NCBI RefSeq assembly: GCF_023078275.1 | Contig: NC_062980.1 | Span: forward strand, 1,434,001-1,498,000 | Reading direction: 5' to 3' | Length of the DNA: 64,000 bases | From: Leguminivora glycinivorella | Taxonomy: Eukaryota > Arthropoda > Insecta > Lepidoptera > Tortricidae | In this document: positions 42,320-54,249 of the stretch, one piece after another | Layout: the number at the start of each line of letters is the position of its first letter | Position numbering within the stretch: position 1 is the first letter of the stretch | Translations under genes and position numbers: made by a program | The notes under the pieces: generated by a model | The model's database searches: none | What the model saw: only the letters and a program-made list of their open reading frames with translations | Told to the model about the DNA's origin: nothing

Positions 42320-42705
42320 ATACTAGCTTTTACCCGCGGCTTCGCCCGCGTAATAAAAGTATTCATTAAGATTTTCATTTGGATCCTTAGGTTTCTCTGG
42401 TATATTTATCTGCGATTATTTCGATTGCACATAATACTTTTGCTTGCAATGATTGTAGAAATATTGTTGTTGTGTGTTTATATTAAATAATACGATCGTC
42501 TTAGAGCACTTTGATTGTAAGAGACCGCCGACCGATTATCCGTATCCCTCTAACGATACCCATATTATCCGTATCCGTATCCGTTTCCGTATCCGTATCC
42601 GTATCCCTATCCGTATCCCTATCTCTATCCCTATCGCTATCGCTATCGCTAACGCTATGGCTATCGCTATCCCTATCGCTATCCCTATCGCTATCCCTAT
42701 CCCTT
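42320..42705 (+). repeat. ACCCGCGGCTTCGCCCGCG repeat with hexamer satellite
   Basis: CTAGCTTTTACCCGCGGCTT begins an element also found at 57820. It passes through GATTTTCATTTGGATCC and a GACCGATTAT word into a satellite of CCGTAT, then CCCTAT/CGCTAT hexamers (42540-42705). Long open frames on both strands here come from the hexamer period and are not genes. Confidence 0.75.
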
Positions 42706-43980
42706 ATCAAGATAACACCAAGTTCTCGCGCTTTGTACACATATTTAAAGTCACATACAGGTCGAAAGCGATTAATTAACATTATTTTTACCTTTTTTCC
42801 CAACGTTTCGGCCAGGTTGCACTGGCCGTGGTCGCGGAAGACTGACGTCCCAGCAAAATGTCACCGGAGATGTAAACAACACAAAACTACCCGATATTAA
42901 TTTATATAAATGTTCGGGGTAGACAAATAAATATAATTTACCCGCATGTAATTATTTACGAAATCACATTAGAAACCTCAAAAATAACAGTACTTCTCCA
43001 CTATTTAATGGATGTTATTATACATATAAACCTTCCTCTTGAATCACTCTATCTATTAAAAAAAACCGCATCAAAATCCGTTGCGTAGTTTCAAAGATTT
43101 AAGCATACAAAGGGACATAGGGACAGAGAAAGCGACTTTGTTTTATACTATGTAGTGACATCGCTATCCCTATCGCTATCCCTATCATTCATTCATTCAT
43201 TCATTCATTTATTCCTTTATCAAACATAGTTTTACATGTCAACAAAATTACATATAAATACATTCTTCTTTGTTATTTTTTGTTATTAAGTGTCTACAGT
43301 CGGCACTTATAACTTACATAGTTAATGCAAACATGCTGTCGAAGATACATTTCAATTTTATAATTCAAAATGGTTGGTATAGTGAACCAGTTCAAGAGTG
43401 CACGTCGTTGAAAAATTCGTCAACAGTGTAATACGCTTCAAGCATAAGTTTATTTTTAAGTTTATTTACGAATTTACGATTATCGCTATCCCTATCGCTA
43501 TCCCTATCCCTTATCAAGATAACACTAAGTTCTCGCGCTTTGTACACATATTTAAAGTCACATACAGACAGGTCGAATGCGATTAATTAACATTATTTTT
43601 ACCTTTTTTCCCAACGTTTCGGCCAGGTTGCACTGGCCGTGGTCGCGGAAGACTGACGTCCCAGCAAAATGTCACCCCATGTAAACAACACAAAACTACC
43701 CGATATTAATTTATATAAATGTTCGGGGTAGACAAATAAATATAATCTACCCGCATGTAATTATTTACGACATCACATTAGAAACCTCAAAAATAACAGT
43801 ACTTCTCCACTATTTAATGGATGTTATTATACATATAAACCTTCCTCTTGAATCACTCTATCTATTAAAAAAAACCGCATCAAAATCCGTTGCGTAGTTT
43901 CAAAGATTTAAGCATACAAAGGGACATAGGGACATAGGGACAGAAAAAGTGACTTTGTTTTATACTATGTAGTGATAGTG
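42660..43980 (+). repeat. Direct duplication of about 480 bp, split by a LINE end
   Basis: Unit 1 (about 42660-43160) and unit 2 (about 43483-43980) share hexamer satellite, CCCTTATCAAGATAACAC, CAACGTTTCGGCCAGGTTGC and a long identical 3' half. Between them lie another satellite piece and a reversed LINE end with ATTC repeats (43187-43480) inserted in it. Differences between the units are few, such as a GGAG deletion and a four-base insertion ACAG. Confidence 0.85.
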
Positions 43981-44188
43981 ATACATAGATGCGACTTCTA
44001 TGTATATAATATAATAAATACCAGACTGTCTTGAAGTCTTATTCAACGACATCTAGGGCTTACGTCCCGGAACAATTTTTCCAATTTTACAGTTCCGGAA
44101 TTGAAACCCATTCAATTTTTTTTTAAAACTGTAATATTAATTTAAATATGTTACAAAAACATGTTATTAAAACGTTTTTTGTGTTCAG

Positions 44189-44318
44189 GTACACCCAGAG
44201 AACCCGAACTGGACGTGTTTCGAGCAGAGCGCGCATCTCGACGTGACCAACTTCTTCGGGCTGGAGAGCACGGTCGAGAAGATCGCCATCAAGCAGTACT
44301 CGGCTAACATTACTAAGG
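44189..44318 (+). CDS. retm: retm PRELI domain exon C
   Basis: 130 bases between acceptor TTTTGTGTTCAG and donor GTAAGG, entered in phase 0 and left after the first base of a Gly codon. It encodes VHPENPNWTCFEQSAHLD through AIKQYSANITK, one of the best conserved parts of the SEC14L1-type PRELI domain (VHPEN-WTCFEQSA, FFG-ESTVEK). Its upstream intron is the one that carries the Polinton. Confidence 0.95.
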
Positions 44319-45513
44319 GTAAGGACTGTTCTAGAACAAGGCCTGAGAGGCCCATTTCTTACTCGTACCTGACGATAAGGAAGCGGTATGTAACTGGCGA
44401 CCCAAGGAGAATCTTGGCCTCCGAAAGGAGAGCACGCCAGATTTCGCGATCCTGCGCTGTTTCTTGACAATTATCGGCTTGAAGCTGATGCAAAACCGCT
44501 TGCAAATTCCTCAGCAATGGAAGGAAAATTATTTAAACTTAAATCATATTCAACAAGTTGTAATGGGTGCTCTGCATGTTGTCATGCCAATGTATGGCAG
44601 AACAGTCTCTAAATATTCCGTATTAAGCTAAATTGTAGTCCAATCCAATTTATCCTCTGGATTCTTAGGATAGACGTATCTTTAGAAAAATAGATTCTTG
44701 ATGCTAATGCTAACGTCATCAACAGCAAAGGGTACCTAGCATTAATTCTAGCTCTAAGCAAATCATACAATCATACAATTCTTATTACTTTAATTTAAGG
44801 TCACTCATTCATTTCCTTCAACCGATATTTTCACCGCGCGACCTTGACTCTGCAAGAACCGGCAGACATCTTACAACTCACAGGTTGAAAAAACAAGACA
44901 CTCGTTGAATTTCGGCCGTTATGACGTACCCGGATGACGTTTATTCGCACGTCATGTCATGTGCTAATAAATGTGGGCTAGGCAAGTAGACAATAACAAT
45001 AACAATGGCAGTAAAGTGAAGTATTGCCTATAATATTGTGGTTGCACTGCTCGCGTTCGTGTGTTCTGCGGAAGATGGAGATGATAGATGTAAGTTTGTT
45101 AGTAATAGGTGAGATGTATTTATGATTTTTTTTATCGAAAGATAATTTTATATCCCCTTTCCGTATGTCGTAGAATGTAAAATCAAGCACGTAGGTACAA
45201 AAAAATCGAAGGAAAGTCTATTAATTATGGTAGAAAATGGAAAACATACAACATACAAAAATAACGCAATTTAATGAATCCTCCTAATAATATAAGGCTC
45301 CCTCCATAAATACGTCCTTGTTTAGCATATCTATTCCGAAAAAACTTGTTATATCTAAACTTATCTAATCGAATCTTACACCATCATTCTTAATCGTAAC
45401 ATCACAATTGAATAGTGCATTGACACATACATAATTTGGGACGACGATCTTCGATAATGATCATAGGATGTAGAAGGTCGCTATCGTGATCGGGCGTGTA
45501 ATTCAACCTATAA
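44319..45513. other. Intron sequence, no gene recognised
   Basis: No named repeat or coding frame. Short AT-rich stretches only. Confidence 0.4.
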
Positions 45514-45658
45514 CGGTCCGGCCACGACATTGGTCTAAGCGCGACAGCGGTGAGCGGCAGCCATACGAGCGAATGAAAAGTCCCATCGCTGTGTCTCGCT
45601 CCAATGTATGGCCGCCGCTCACCGCTGTCGCGCTTAGACCGATGTCGTGGCTGAGCCG
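45514..45658. mobile_element. Palindromic MITE with TAA target duplication
   Basis: Inverted ends CGG(T/C)CCGGCCACGAC... or close variants extend over about 45 bp per arm (GTCTAAGCGCGACAGCGGTG). TAA occurs on both sides (45511-45513 and 45659-45661), compatible with a Harbinger-type element. Confidence 0.75.
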
Positions 45659-45682
45659 TAAAGTGTTCGGGTAAAAGGTCAG

Positions 45683-45835
45683 CCGGCGTATTATGCTTCC
45701 CATTTTATCACTTATCCATTTGGATAAAATATCCGTCACGCTTTAGCAAGTATATATGACAAAGAGTGACAGATGTCTTATCCACGTGAATAAGTGATAA
45801 AATTGGAAGCATGATACGCCCGCTGGGTGGTGTAA
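45683..45835. mobile_element. Palindromic MITE, GGCGTATNATGCT ends, copy 1
   Basis: Arms contain ATTTTATCACTTATCCA and its complement. The sister copy at 51251-51400 has more regular arms (CCGGCGTATCATGCTGCC). Confidence 0.8.
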
Positions 45836-46404
45836 CTACTAGTGTAAGGGCGGAATTCGTGATAAAATTCCTTTGCTGTCTAGTTTATAGTAACCCTTTT
45901 TGCGCAGTAAATCTGCAGCAATCGATACGTACGCTTGTTAGAGGGAAATTGTACAGCTGATATCGCTATAATGCCTTAGGGAAACAGTCTTGCTGAATTC
46001 ACTGAAGTGTAGAGATTTCTACTCTATAAAATACGAGTAGCATAAATGCTAGAGTTACAAAGATGTATACATGTAGGTTACTCTGAAGGAGGAAGTGTGA
46101 TCACAATTACTCGGAGGTTTCTTTATTGGCAATCAAGTGGTTGATGGGAAGTTACGAGGAGGGCAACCCTTGAATTTAGCTGTAGATTATACGTGCGATA
46201 GGGGAAAATCCTTGGGCATCAGATTAATGATAGTTTTCATGTCGTTACATTACACTTATACTCGTATATTGGAGGTACCCCATAAATTGTAGTTTTCATG
46301 CCATTACTATAGATTAGTGGCCCCGTCCAGAACTATGGATTCGCGAGCGGATTACAGTCTGTAATTATATAAACCATATTTGATATGATATGATGTATTA
46401 CATA

Positions 46405-46665
46405 TTTGACGACCGGTCTGGCCTAGCGGGTAGTGACCCTGCCTGCTAAGCCGCGGTCCCGGGTTCGAATCCCGGTAAGGGCATTTATTTGTGTGATGAG
46501 CACAGATATTTGTTCCCGAGTCATGGATGTTTTCTATGTATATAAGTATTTGTATATTATATATATCGTTGTCTGAGTACCTGCAACACAAGCCTTCTTG
46601 AGCTTACCGTGGGACTCAGTCAATCTGTGTAAGAATGTCCTATAATATTTATTTATTGATTTATT
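46405..46665 (+). mobile_element. tRNA-derived SINE, complete copy
   Basis: The head GGTCTGGCCTAGCGGGTAGT with B-box GGTTCGAATCC (46460-46480) resembles a tRNA but is followed at once by the SINE body (TGAGCACAGATATTTGTTCC) and an AT-rich tail. It ends about 80 bases before a host exon. Same family as 14135-14580. Confidence 0.85.
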
Positions 46666-46748
46666 GATGTTCAATAATTTTGAGACATAAAAAATCTATT
46701 TTCTGTTTTTTTCTGTAATGCTTATCTAAAGATCTTATTCTTCCACAG

Positions 46749-46925
46749 GCAAAGAGTTGATCGAGGTATTCATGAAGGGCGTCGAAGCCGAAGGCGTCAC
46801 AGACCTCAAACCGTGGGATCCTGAGGACCCGGCACACAACAGAGAGCTCAGGCGGGTTGTCTCTAGAAACACTGAGCCTCTGTCGCCAAGGACAACTATA
46901 GAGCCGCACCGACAGCCCAAGCCAG
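46749..46925 (+). CDS. retm: retm exon D, end of PRELI domain and linker
   Basis: 177 bases from acceptor CTTCCACAG to donor GTTAGT, phase 1 at both ends. It completes the Gly of exon C and encodes KELIEVFMKGVEAEGVTD, the last helix of the domain, then a Pro/Arg-rich linker (SRNTEPLSPRTTIEPHRQP). In SEC14L1 proteins the linker leads to the CRAL-TRIO domain; here the next in-phase exon found is the terminal exon at 55391. Confidence 0.93.
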
Positions 46926-47575
46926 GTTAGTATGATCTTTGAGTTGTTTTTTCTCTTAGAGTTTTAACTAACAGGAATGGCAGTGGCTCCATTGAAACAA
47001 AATAATGCCGGGTTGCCGGTATGCGAGTGATATTGATCATATGAGAGTTAATATTGCTCAAGCTCTGTATTCTCTCGAAGTTTTAAAGGTCGTATCGTAT
47101 AGGCCTAGAAGAGAAAAATATTTATGTAGTTAGATATTCATAAGCATATTAGAGTAGGTACATTTTTTCTGCGATTGACCCTTGAACGAAACGTTAATTA
47201 TTCGAATATTAGGTTACCTAAAAACTGAATTTCGGTTACAAATCAAAGTCAATGAACATAAACGGTGTCGAATACCCAATGAATTCTCTAATTATCGCCT
47301 TATTTCCAACTTCTATAATCTATACCCCAGTTCCTAACTGGCCAAGTGGTCATCGTACTGAATTTATATCACTCGACATTTGGGACTGCTTAGGCATAAA
47401 CTAGGTTATAGGAGGCGGGGAAATTGTGTCAAACAAAAGTCGAGAAAGCGATGATTGATGACTTTTCTTGACCGAGGGTAGGAATAATACGAAATATTGA
47501 ATTTTTTTCTTGGAGACATATTACGTAGCAGTAGCAAGCAACGGACACTTAGCTGACTTTCTATATATTAGTTGC
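46926..47575. other. Start of 8.5-kb host intron; nothing recognised
   Basis: Unique-looking sequence without coding features. Confidence 0.4.
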
Positions 47576-47579
47576 TTTT

Positions 47580-47820
47580 TTATACAACGGTGGTGGCAAA
47601 TAACTGTCTGGGTTGCCTTTTGACAGCCTATGTAAAATTAACTCAACAATGAAACCCACCGTAGCAAGTGAGCGCTTGCAGCTCAAGTTAGTGTTAGAAA
47701 CAAGTTCGAGTACCTACCGTTAAGGGCAAGTATTTTATACTACTAATAAGCATACGGCCCGCCTGATGGAAAGCGGTCACCGTCACCTATGGACGCCTGC
47801 AACTCAAGGAGTAGGAGGAG
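47580..47820 (-). repeat. Dispersed GGCGGGCCGTA repeat, reversed
   Basis: Reverse of the family at 17738-17880: CATACGGCCCGCCTGATGG, GGTCACCGTCACCTATGGAC. Confidence 0.65.
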
Positions 47821-49170
47821 GATTTGTATGATGTGATGAGTTGATGACCATGAATTTTCTTCTTGGAGTATAAAAGTCCTACTATTAAATACGAGCAATC
47901 GAACATTAAGTAGAGGTAGTTATCTATCTTTCTACTTTAGGGAACATACCCAAACTACGTGACCATATTTGGGCCGTTTTTTGCCCCCTGCCCCCCTGCC
48001 CCCTTGGGTGACCAAGCGTAGTATAAGCCAAGACCCCCTGTAGTTTTCAATAAAGTTGAAAGTTGTTAATAAATATTCGTGTGTCTATGTCTATATCAAA
48101 TTTAATATTTGATTTTGATGACGCGTGTTTGTCATCTTTTATTCCGGCCTTTAACAATGATTGTCATCCCATAACCTTCATCATCATCACCTATATGCGT
48201 CCCATTGCTGGCCACGGCTGGGCCAATATTCCTCAGGTTACGTCACAAGACATTTTTAGATCCCCCTTCCCCCTGTGTGACCAAGCGTAGTATTTTGACG
48301 ACCCCAACCCCCCTAAACCTAAACGTGTCGTGGGTACGTTACGTATAATATACACATCTAACAATGTATTGAATCCTTATAAATATTATAATAAAATAGT
48401 AACAGATAGGCGGAAATGATAAATTAGTCTCAGAAGGAAATATTATCATCGGTAATAATATATGTTTACTAAAGGTTACCGACCTTTGCTAAGCAATATG
48501 AGCTAAATAATATTTTTATTCGCGAATATATCCCAAAACATAATTTATGTGTTCATAACTTAATTTGGAGTTCTTTCACCCGAAGTTAACTTAAACTTAA
48601 CGAGTTGCTCCTAATCCTAATACTGTTAAAACTTGGGCTCAGATGAGCGGGATCTAGTGACATTTCTGTAGTTGATAAAGAATACACTTAAGTTACAACT
48701 ATACACAAGTGGTATACTTTTCTACATCGTTTGTTGCTTAGTAACACAAGCCTCATTTAGACGGCGTGCGATCTCGCATGCGATTTAGCTCATATTGCAA
48801 ATTGTTAAGGTTACACACAATTCAAAACACTGGTTAACGGCGCAACAGGAGGGGTCAATTCTCCATACAAACGCTCTCGACTATTTCCTCCCTGGTTTTT
48901 GAAGATAGAGCAATGATTTTTTTCAACACATTATTATTATTTTATGTGTCGGACCGTTTTGATATTTTGATATTTTTATTTTGAAAAGAGCCCAACAAAT
49001 TTCCAAACAAAAGAAAAAAACCGTAGTATCAACTAAACATAATATTCAGAAACCTGATCTACTCGTAATATTGTCTTCGGTTACCGCGATAGTTACTCAT
49101 GAAATCTAACCCTTAACCTGCTGCTGCTGTGTGAACCTGCCTTAAAAATCTATATTATTTGTGGTCATGG
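47821..49170. other. Intron sequence, no gene recognised
   Basis: Two C-rich patches (about 47980-48010 and 48265-48315) share the words GACCAAGCGTAGTAT. Nothing else recognised. Confidence 0.35.
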
Positions 49171-49179
49171 TCCGTTAAT

Positions 49180-49365
49180 ATTTCTTGTATATGTGGGTAG
49201 CTTTTGCACATTGTAATTTTTCCTCAGTCACCCGTTGACCACGAATGCTGTAAAGTGTTCGAAACGTCGGGGTGAATTGTAAATTCATTATACGCGGTTT
49301 AATCCGTTTCCATAGATATTTTTCTATGAAATAAATTTTATCTTATCTTATCTTATAGTTTTATT
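49180..49365 (+). repeat. LINE 3' end with ATCTT tail
   Basis: GTTCGAAACGTCGGGGTGAA and CGCGGTTTAATCCGTTTCC lead to a tail of TTATC repeats (49340-49365). Confidence 0.5.
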
Positions 49366-49859
49366 TCCGATCTACTCGTTTTATTCACTAAATAATAGTT
49401 TGTGTTACTCTAACCTGTAACCATTACGTTAATATGGTCACCCAATTCTACTGAAACGTGGTCAACTAGTCTTCAGCCATTGAATCTTTAATGAGACCCC
49501 ATTCCGAGTCGCCTCATTCTGTCTGTCCATTTGAAATCCATTCTTGAAATGTAAATCTCTTGTAACTACAACCTTAGTTTACAAAGAATTTTCATTTAAA
49601 TCATTTGAACTGGTAGGGACGACGTACAGTCGGCATCAGATATATGGGATCGGCTAGTGTGCTCAAAAATATGTGAATATGAAGTCACAAATTGGCTATA
49701 GAGGCGTGTTTAGATATTTGATTTGAGCATCTTATGACCGCTATTCAGAGGCAGAGATAACTAACTTGCTCAGTTTATTGGCGTGACACTGACACCTATC
49801 TCTGCAGCTGACTGTACGTACGAGTAATACACTATATAAGAATATATTTAAGATTTACA

Positions 49860-49985
49860 AGCGCTTGCGGAAAATTGCGGGTCACAACTGGAAGAGAATA
49901 GCTCAGGCCCGGGACAAGTGGTACTAGATGAGAGGCCTATGCTCAGCAGTGGACGACAAAAGGCTGATTTGATGATAATGATCAG
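49860..49985 (+). pseudogene. RTE-like LINE ORF C-terminal remnant
   Basis: The last codons of an ORF2 (CACAACTGGAAGAGAATAGC: HNWKRIAQARDKW) reach a stop TAG, then GGCCTATGCTCAGCAGTGGA and a GATGATAATGATCA tail. This is the usual 3' end of RTE-type LINEs in insects. Confidence 0.65.
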
Positions 49986-49989
49986 TCTA

Positions 49990-51175
49990 TAGTGGCATGT
50001 ATTTTAGTTTTTGAGTTGGTTTAATTTAATAATGCCTCAACAAACCTCACGTAAATTAGACTTATATAAACCAGGATATAGACCGTGATTACTTTTTTGA
50101 TGCGACCAGTAACGCTGAAAGTGAACGCAGCCGACGCGCACGAAGGAGGGTAGATCGCGCGCTGTCTACGCAACTTCGACAAGTTTGACATCCACTCGCC
50201 TTCTTCAGTTTTCCGTGATTATGATGCATGCAACTGCGTCGAAATGTCGGGAGCTCGACAAAAATCAAAAAGGTAGTCCCGGTCTATATCTACAAAATAT
50301 CCCGGTCAATATAAGTCTAACGAAAATAACCGTGAATTATTCAAAACTCTCACGTAACGTATACAGCGCGTAAACCTAATAAGGGCGATAAATGAAACCA
50401 GGCATATAATTCAATATTGTTATCATTAATTAAGAAGTGTTTTTGAGGTACGCATAATTTTCACCCCATAATGAATTTTTGAAAAATTTCCCAACAGCAA
50501 TGTACTGTAAACGTGGTTGCGTTGACAATCAATGACAACTGTCAACGAGCGTTTAACGCGAGTGTGTTTGCATTACGTTGCGGGCCAAATTAATTTGTAT
50601 GGATAAAAAAAATATTTCAATTTTATGTAAAAGTTATCTAATTCCATTTTTGATGTCCTATACTTACCACCGGTAAGAGGTTCGCCCGTATTAGGTTTAC
50701 ACCCTGTATAGCAAGCAATTTTTGACGTATTCTTCATTTGATTAATCGTAGAATTGGTTCTAGGTACACGCTACACGTGCAATCGAACATTGTAAATTGT
50801 CGGTGTGGTAGATTGCCTCTGTCGTTAAGCCGTTCCCGTGATGTTCCTTGGCAGCAGCCGTCCCGATCGTAATCTCGGGATTGGCTATTTCACATCGTTT
50901 TTACGAGATTTTTGCTCGTACCGTTTGCCATCTCAGCTTTTTCGTGGAGGTGACCTTTGGGTTATTTTTAATGATTACCTCGCTTAAGGTTCAAATACGG
51001 GTATCACTTGTAGTTGGATTTTAAACAGCTTTTATTAGCATCTCTTTAGTGCTCAAATCGCACCTATGTAGATTTAAACTCTTGTTAACAATTAGGAGTT
51101 TAGGTCCTGCTGCGTTGCACTTTTGAAATGCTCATATGACTGATGAGTGATGACTTTCTTTTTTTGTTAGTCAGA
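49990..51175. other. Intron sequence, no gene recognised
   Basis: No coding or named repeat content seen. Confidence 0.35.
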
Positions 51176-51250
51176 TCTAGTGTCCCACTGCTGGGCAAAG
51201 GCCTTCGCTCGTTTCTTCCACTTAACCCTGTCATTTGTATAATACTGCCG

Positions 51251-51400
51251 ATCTGCCGGCGTATCATGCTGCCAATTTTATCACTTATCCACGTGGATAA
51301 GACATCTGTCACTCTCACACTGACATACTTGCTAAAGCGTGACGGATGCTTTATCAACGTGGATAAGTGATAAAATTGGCAGCATGATACGCCGGCTGGA
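51251..51400. mobile_element. Palindromic MITE, GGCGTATCATGCT ends, copy 2
   Basis: Ends CCGGCGTATCATGCTGCCAA, arms of about 60 bp with ACTTATCCACGTGGATAA, itself a small palindrome. It is inserted in a reversed RTE fragment (GTCCCACTGCTGGGCAAAGG at 51181). Confidence 0.85.
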
Positions 51401-51429
51401 CAGAATGACAAATGACTTTCCTTTTGCAT

Positions 51430-52314
51430 TTTAAAATTTAATTTTCATTTTAGCTTAAGCTTTACGAGTACTGTACATTTCTAGAGGCTTTCATACCTGT
51501 TATCCTCGTAAGGCTTAGTGTACATATTCTAAGCAAATTAATTGACCTAACCTACCTTAACCTTTCATGGGCCTGACAAAGTTTCATTTGTTTCATTCAA
51601 ACGAAATTCACCTCAATGTATTTAAAATTTAAATTGCATGCAAAAACTACGCAAGTAAGTCTAATTGACTAGCAATTTTTCATATTTTGATTATCATGGA
51701 TTTCCGAAAAGCCGCAGTTTTAACGCCTGAACTGATTCCATCGATTGTTCTAGTAAGTTCAAAAACAGCAGGTATTCAATTACAAGTTTGGATAGTTAAA
51801 GTTTTCAAGTGTATTATAACTATTATAAGTTCCCAAGTTGTAACATGCATGGTATCGATCATTCCACACACGCACTGTAAGGACATGGGCGAAGGTTACG
51901 GCCGTGGGGGCTATCACCTGACACTGACTGCTGACACGTGAGGAAATTAGTTAAAGGCTAATCGAAAACAATGTTGATTGATTCAAAATGATTGAAAGCA
52001 AGTCTTCGTCACTACTTTGAAAAAATCTCGTATCTCACACTACTTCTCAAATTTAAAACGCAGTAAGTCTATATGCATTATTACATTTTTCTTTTCATTG
52101 ACAGAAGAAGATACAAGTTTTTTTCAATGTAGTGACGACTTACTCTTGCTTTACTCTTTTTGAAGAGATCGCTCTTTAGCGATAAGACCGTCTGTTGTCT
52201 ACCTCTATTTATAAGTAATCAATTTTGTTGGCCCCCTTTCGTTAGAATTTAAATTTAAATATTGTTTCCGTGTGTAGTTATAGTGTGCAGTTACAACAAA
52301 TAGAATATTAAAAT
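51430..52314. other. Intron sequence, no gene recognised
   Basis: No named element. An 84-codon open frame at 51687 has no features that support it. Confidence 0.35.
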
Positions 52315-52462
52315 TTTGATAAAAACCCCGACCGCGACATAGTAGACCGATTTTCATGAAACATGGCTAAGACTCCCGACTAACTCAGCTTTTAGACAAA
52401 AAATAACTAAATCTAAATCGGTTCATCCGTTCGGGAGCTACGATGCCACTCCAGACACACAC

Positions 52463-52493
<31 letters not shown>

Positions 52494-52840
52494 CGTCAAA
52501 CTTATAACACCCCGTCGTTTTTGCGTCGGGGGTTAAAAACAGACGCGATGATAGGGCGAGCGAGTTATAATTCGTCGCCGATCGATGAACTATAAATTGC
52601 TTGCTTTCTCATTTATTTACACGAGACTATTTTATAAGTTTCGTGACTGCTGTCATCGCTGACTCGCTTTGTGTCTGTGCCTATATCTAGAACTCCAACG
52701 GATGAACTTGCCTTAGATTCAGCACTTTTCTTGTCTGAAAGCTGAGTTAGTTGGGAGTGTTCTTAGCCTATTGTGATGAAAATGTTACTATGTTTAACAA
52801 GTCGGGTCTTTTTAAATATTTAATTTTGTGGTTCGTTATT
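52315..52840. repeat. Two GACCGCGACATAG-type repeats, opposite strands
   Basis: A forward copy lies at 52315-52537 and a reversed, more diverged copy at about 52690-52840 (AGCTGAGTTAGTTGGGAGTG, TCTTAGCC). Confidence 0.65.
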
Positions 52841-52879
52841 CGTATCTATCACATATATATTTATTTTTAATAAGCCCGT

Positions 52880-53150
52880 TTATGTGTCCTACTGCTGGGC
52901 AAAGGCCTCTCCCCGTGATTTACACAGCTCCCGTTGGTGTGCTATTTCAGGCCAAATAAATCATGAAGGTGTCAAGGTCGTCCCGCCATCTCCGTCTGGG
53001 CCTGCCACGCCCGCGCTTAATTCGAGGCATCCACTTGGTGGCTATGCTGGCTCATCTATCCGGGTGCATGCGGCAAACGTGGCCTGCCCAGTCCCAGTCC
53101 GGCACAGACCGTTAGTCTGGCGGTCTTTTGTATAGGAAGGACCCGCCGCC
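52880..53150 (-). pseudogene. RTE-like LINE ORF remnant, reversed
   Basis: On the minus strand the frame reads GRGRPRRRWRDDLDTF, the conserved Arg-rich end of RTE-type ORF2, in front of the typical GCCCAGCAGTAGGAC ending. The upstream part is degraded. Confidence 0.7.
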
Positions 53151-53629
53151 ACAACAGCCGCCATTCGTATTTTGGAGCGCAGTGTAATGTTTCAGATGCG
53201 ATCCATCCACTTAGATAATATACCTACATAGAAATAGAAACATAACCTAGGAACAATTCCTGTTTTCTGCAAACATGGTGCGCACAGCCATTTGTGCATC
53301 CGTGCATATTGTTCTAGCGGAGAACCTATTGTGAGTGGAACATGCTTCCAAGTTCTAACTAGTTATGTGTTTAACAAGCTATGTTATTATGTTCACTAAC
53401 AAGTCCATCGCCAGAGGAAAAGCTAGTTTGATCTGACAAGCATTGTAGGTATACAGGGTATGAGTATACTCCACCGAGTCCACCGTTGGTTGGTTAAGAG
53501 TGGTGCTTCTTGATTTTTACCTAGTATTTATTCGTTAACTTTAAGGCTGGTTGGACTGGCCATCGGTGGATCTTATTGATGGTTAGCTAAGAATAGACCC
53601 TTATCTTATATATATATATATATGCGGGG

Positions 53630-54015
53630 CCCTTACGGATACACTTCGACCCATTGGGATCTTTTGTGCAATTACCCTCGACGATCCTCAGATACTTCAG
53701 CTATTCAGGAGCTTCTCGACCATCTGCTCGACCTCGACCATGTGTCTGATGATGATCAGGCTCTCTGAAGTCCTTTGTTCCAAAGTTCTTCATTCCCTGT
53801 CTGGCGAGGGCGTGACAATCACACATTAGGTCAATTAGACGTCTTGACTGTCTTTTTTCTTCCTCTTCACCACACATACGACAATCAGTATTGTCAGAGT
53901 GTCCTATCTTGGCCCCTGACAGAGTGACCCTACTCGCGTTGTCTTTCTGCCGGTTAAATAGTAAAGTTGTCCATAGCTCAGGGAGTGATGTGTTATTAAA
54001 GTCAGGAACGCGCAT
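53630..54015 (-). pseudogene. R1-like LINE C-terminal remnant, reversed
   Basis: The minus-strand frame holds CRMCGEEEE and, after a small defect, LMCDCHALARQG, a CCHC-type zinc motif typical of the C-terminus of R1/Jockey-like ORF2 proteins. The reverse transcriptase itself is absent. Confidence 0.7.
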
Positions 54016-54080
54016 GTGACACTGTAGTTAGTAGTTACAGACGTTTATAGGTTACTCCAACTCCTTACCAGGTGGTATAA

Positions 54081-54213
54081 GGGCGTTTTCACATTATCCG
54101 ATCCGATATCGGATTTAGGACCGATATCCCATACATTTAAGCCGCCATCTTTGATTTTTACTATTGAAATTCTTCCGACATCCGATATCGGATCGGATAA
54201 TGTGAAAACGCAC
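54081..54213. mobile_element. Harbinger-like palindromic MITE, copy 2
   Basis: 133 bp, the same length as copy 1 at 530-662, with ends GGGCGTTTTCACATTATCC / GATAATGTGAAAACGCAC. It is flanked by TAA (54078-54080 and 54214-54216) and splits a dispersed GGCGG..GTATGCTTG repeat. Confidence 0.85.
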
Positions 54214-54249
54214 TAAGGGTAGGCGGTATGCTTGTTTGCTACCTATATA

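Noticed and set aside
42501..42900. Long frames of Ser/Asp/Arg or Ile/Pro repeats
   Set aside because: They result from a six-base satellite period with no stop codon; the same applies to 58358-58753.
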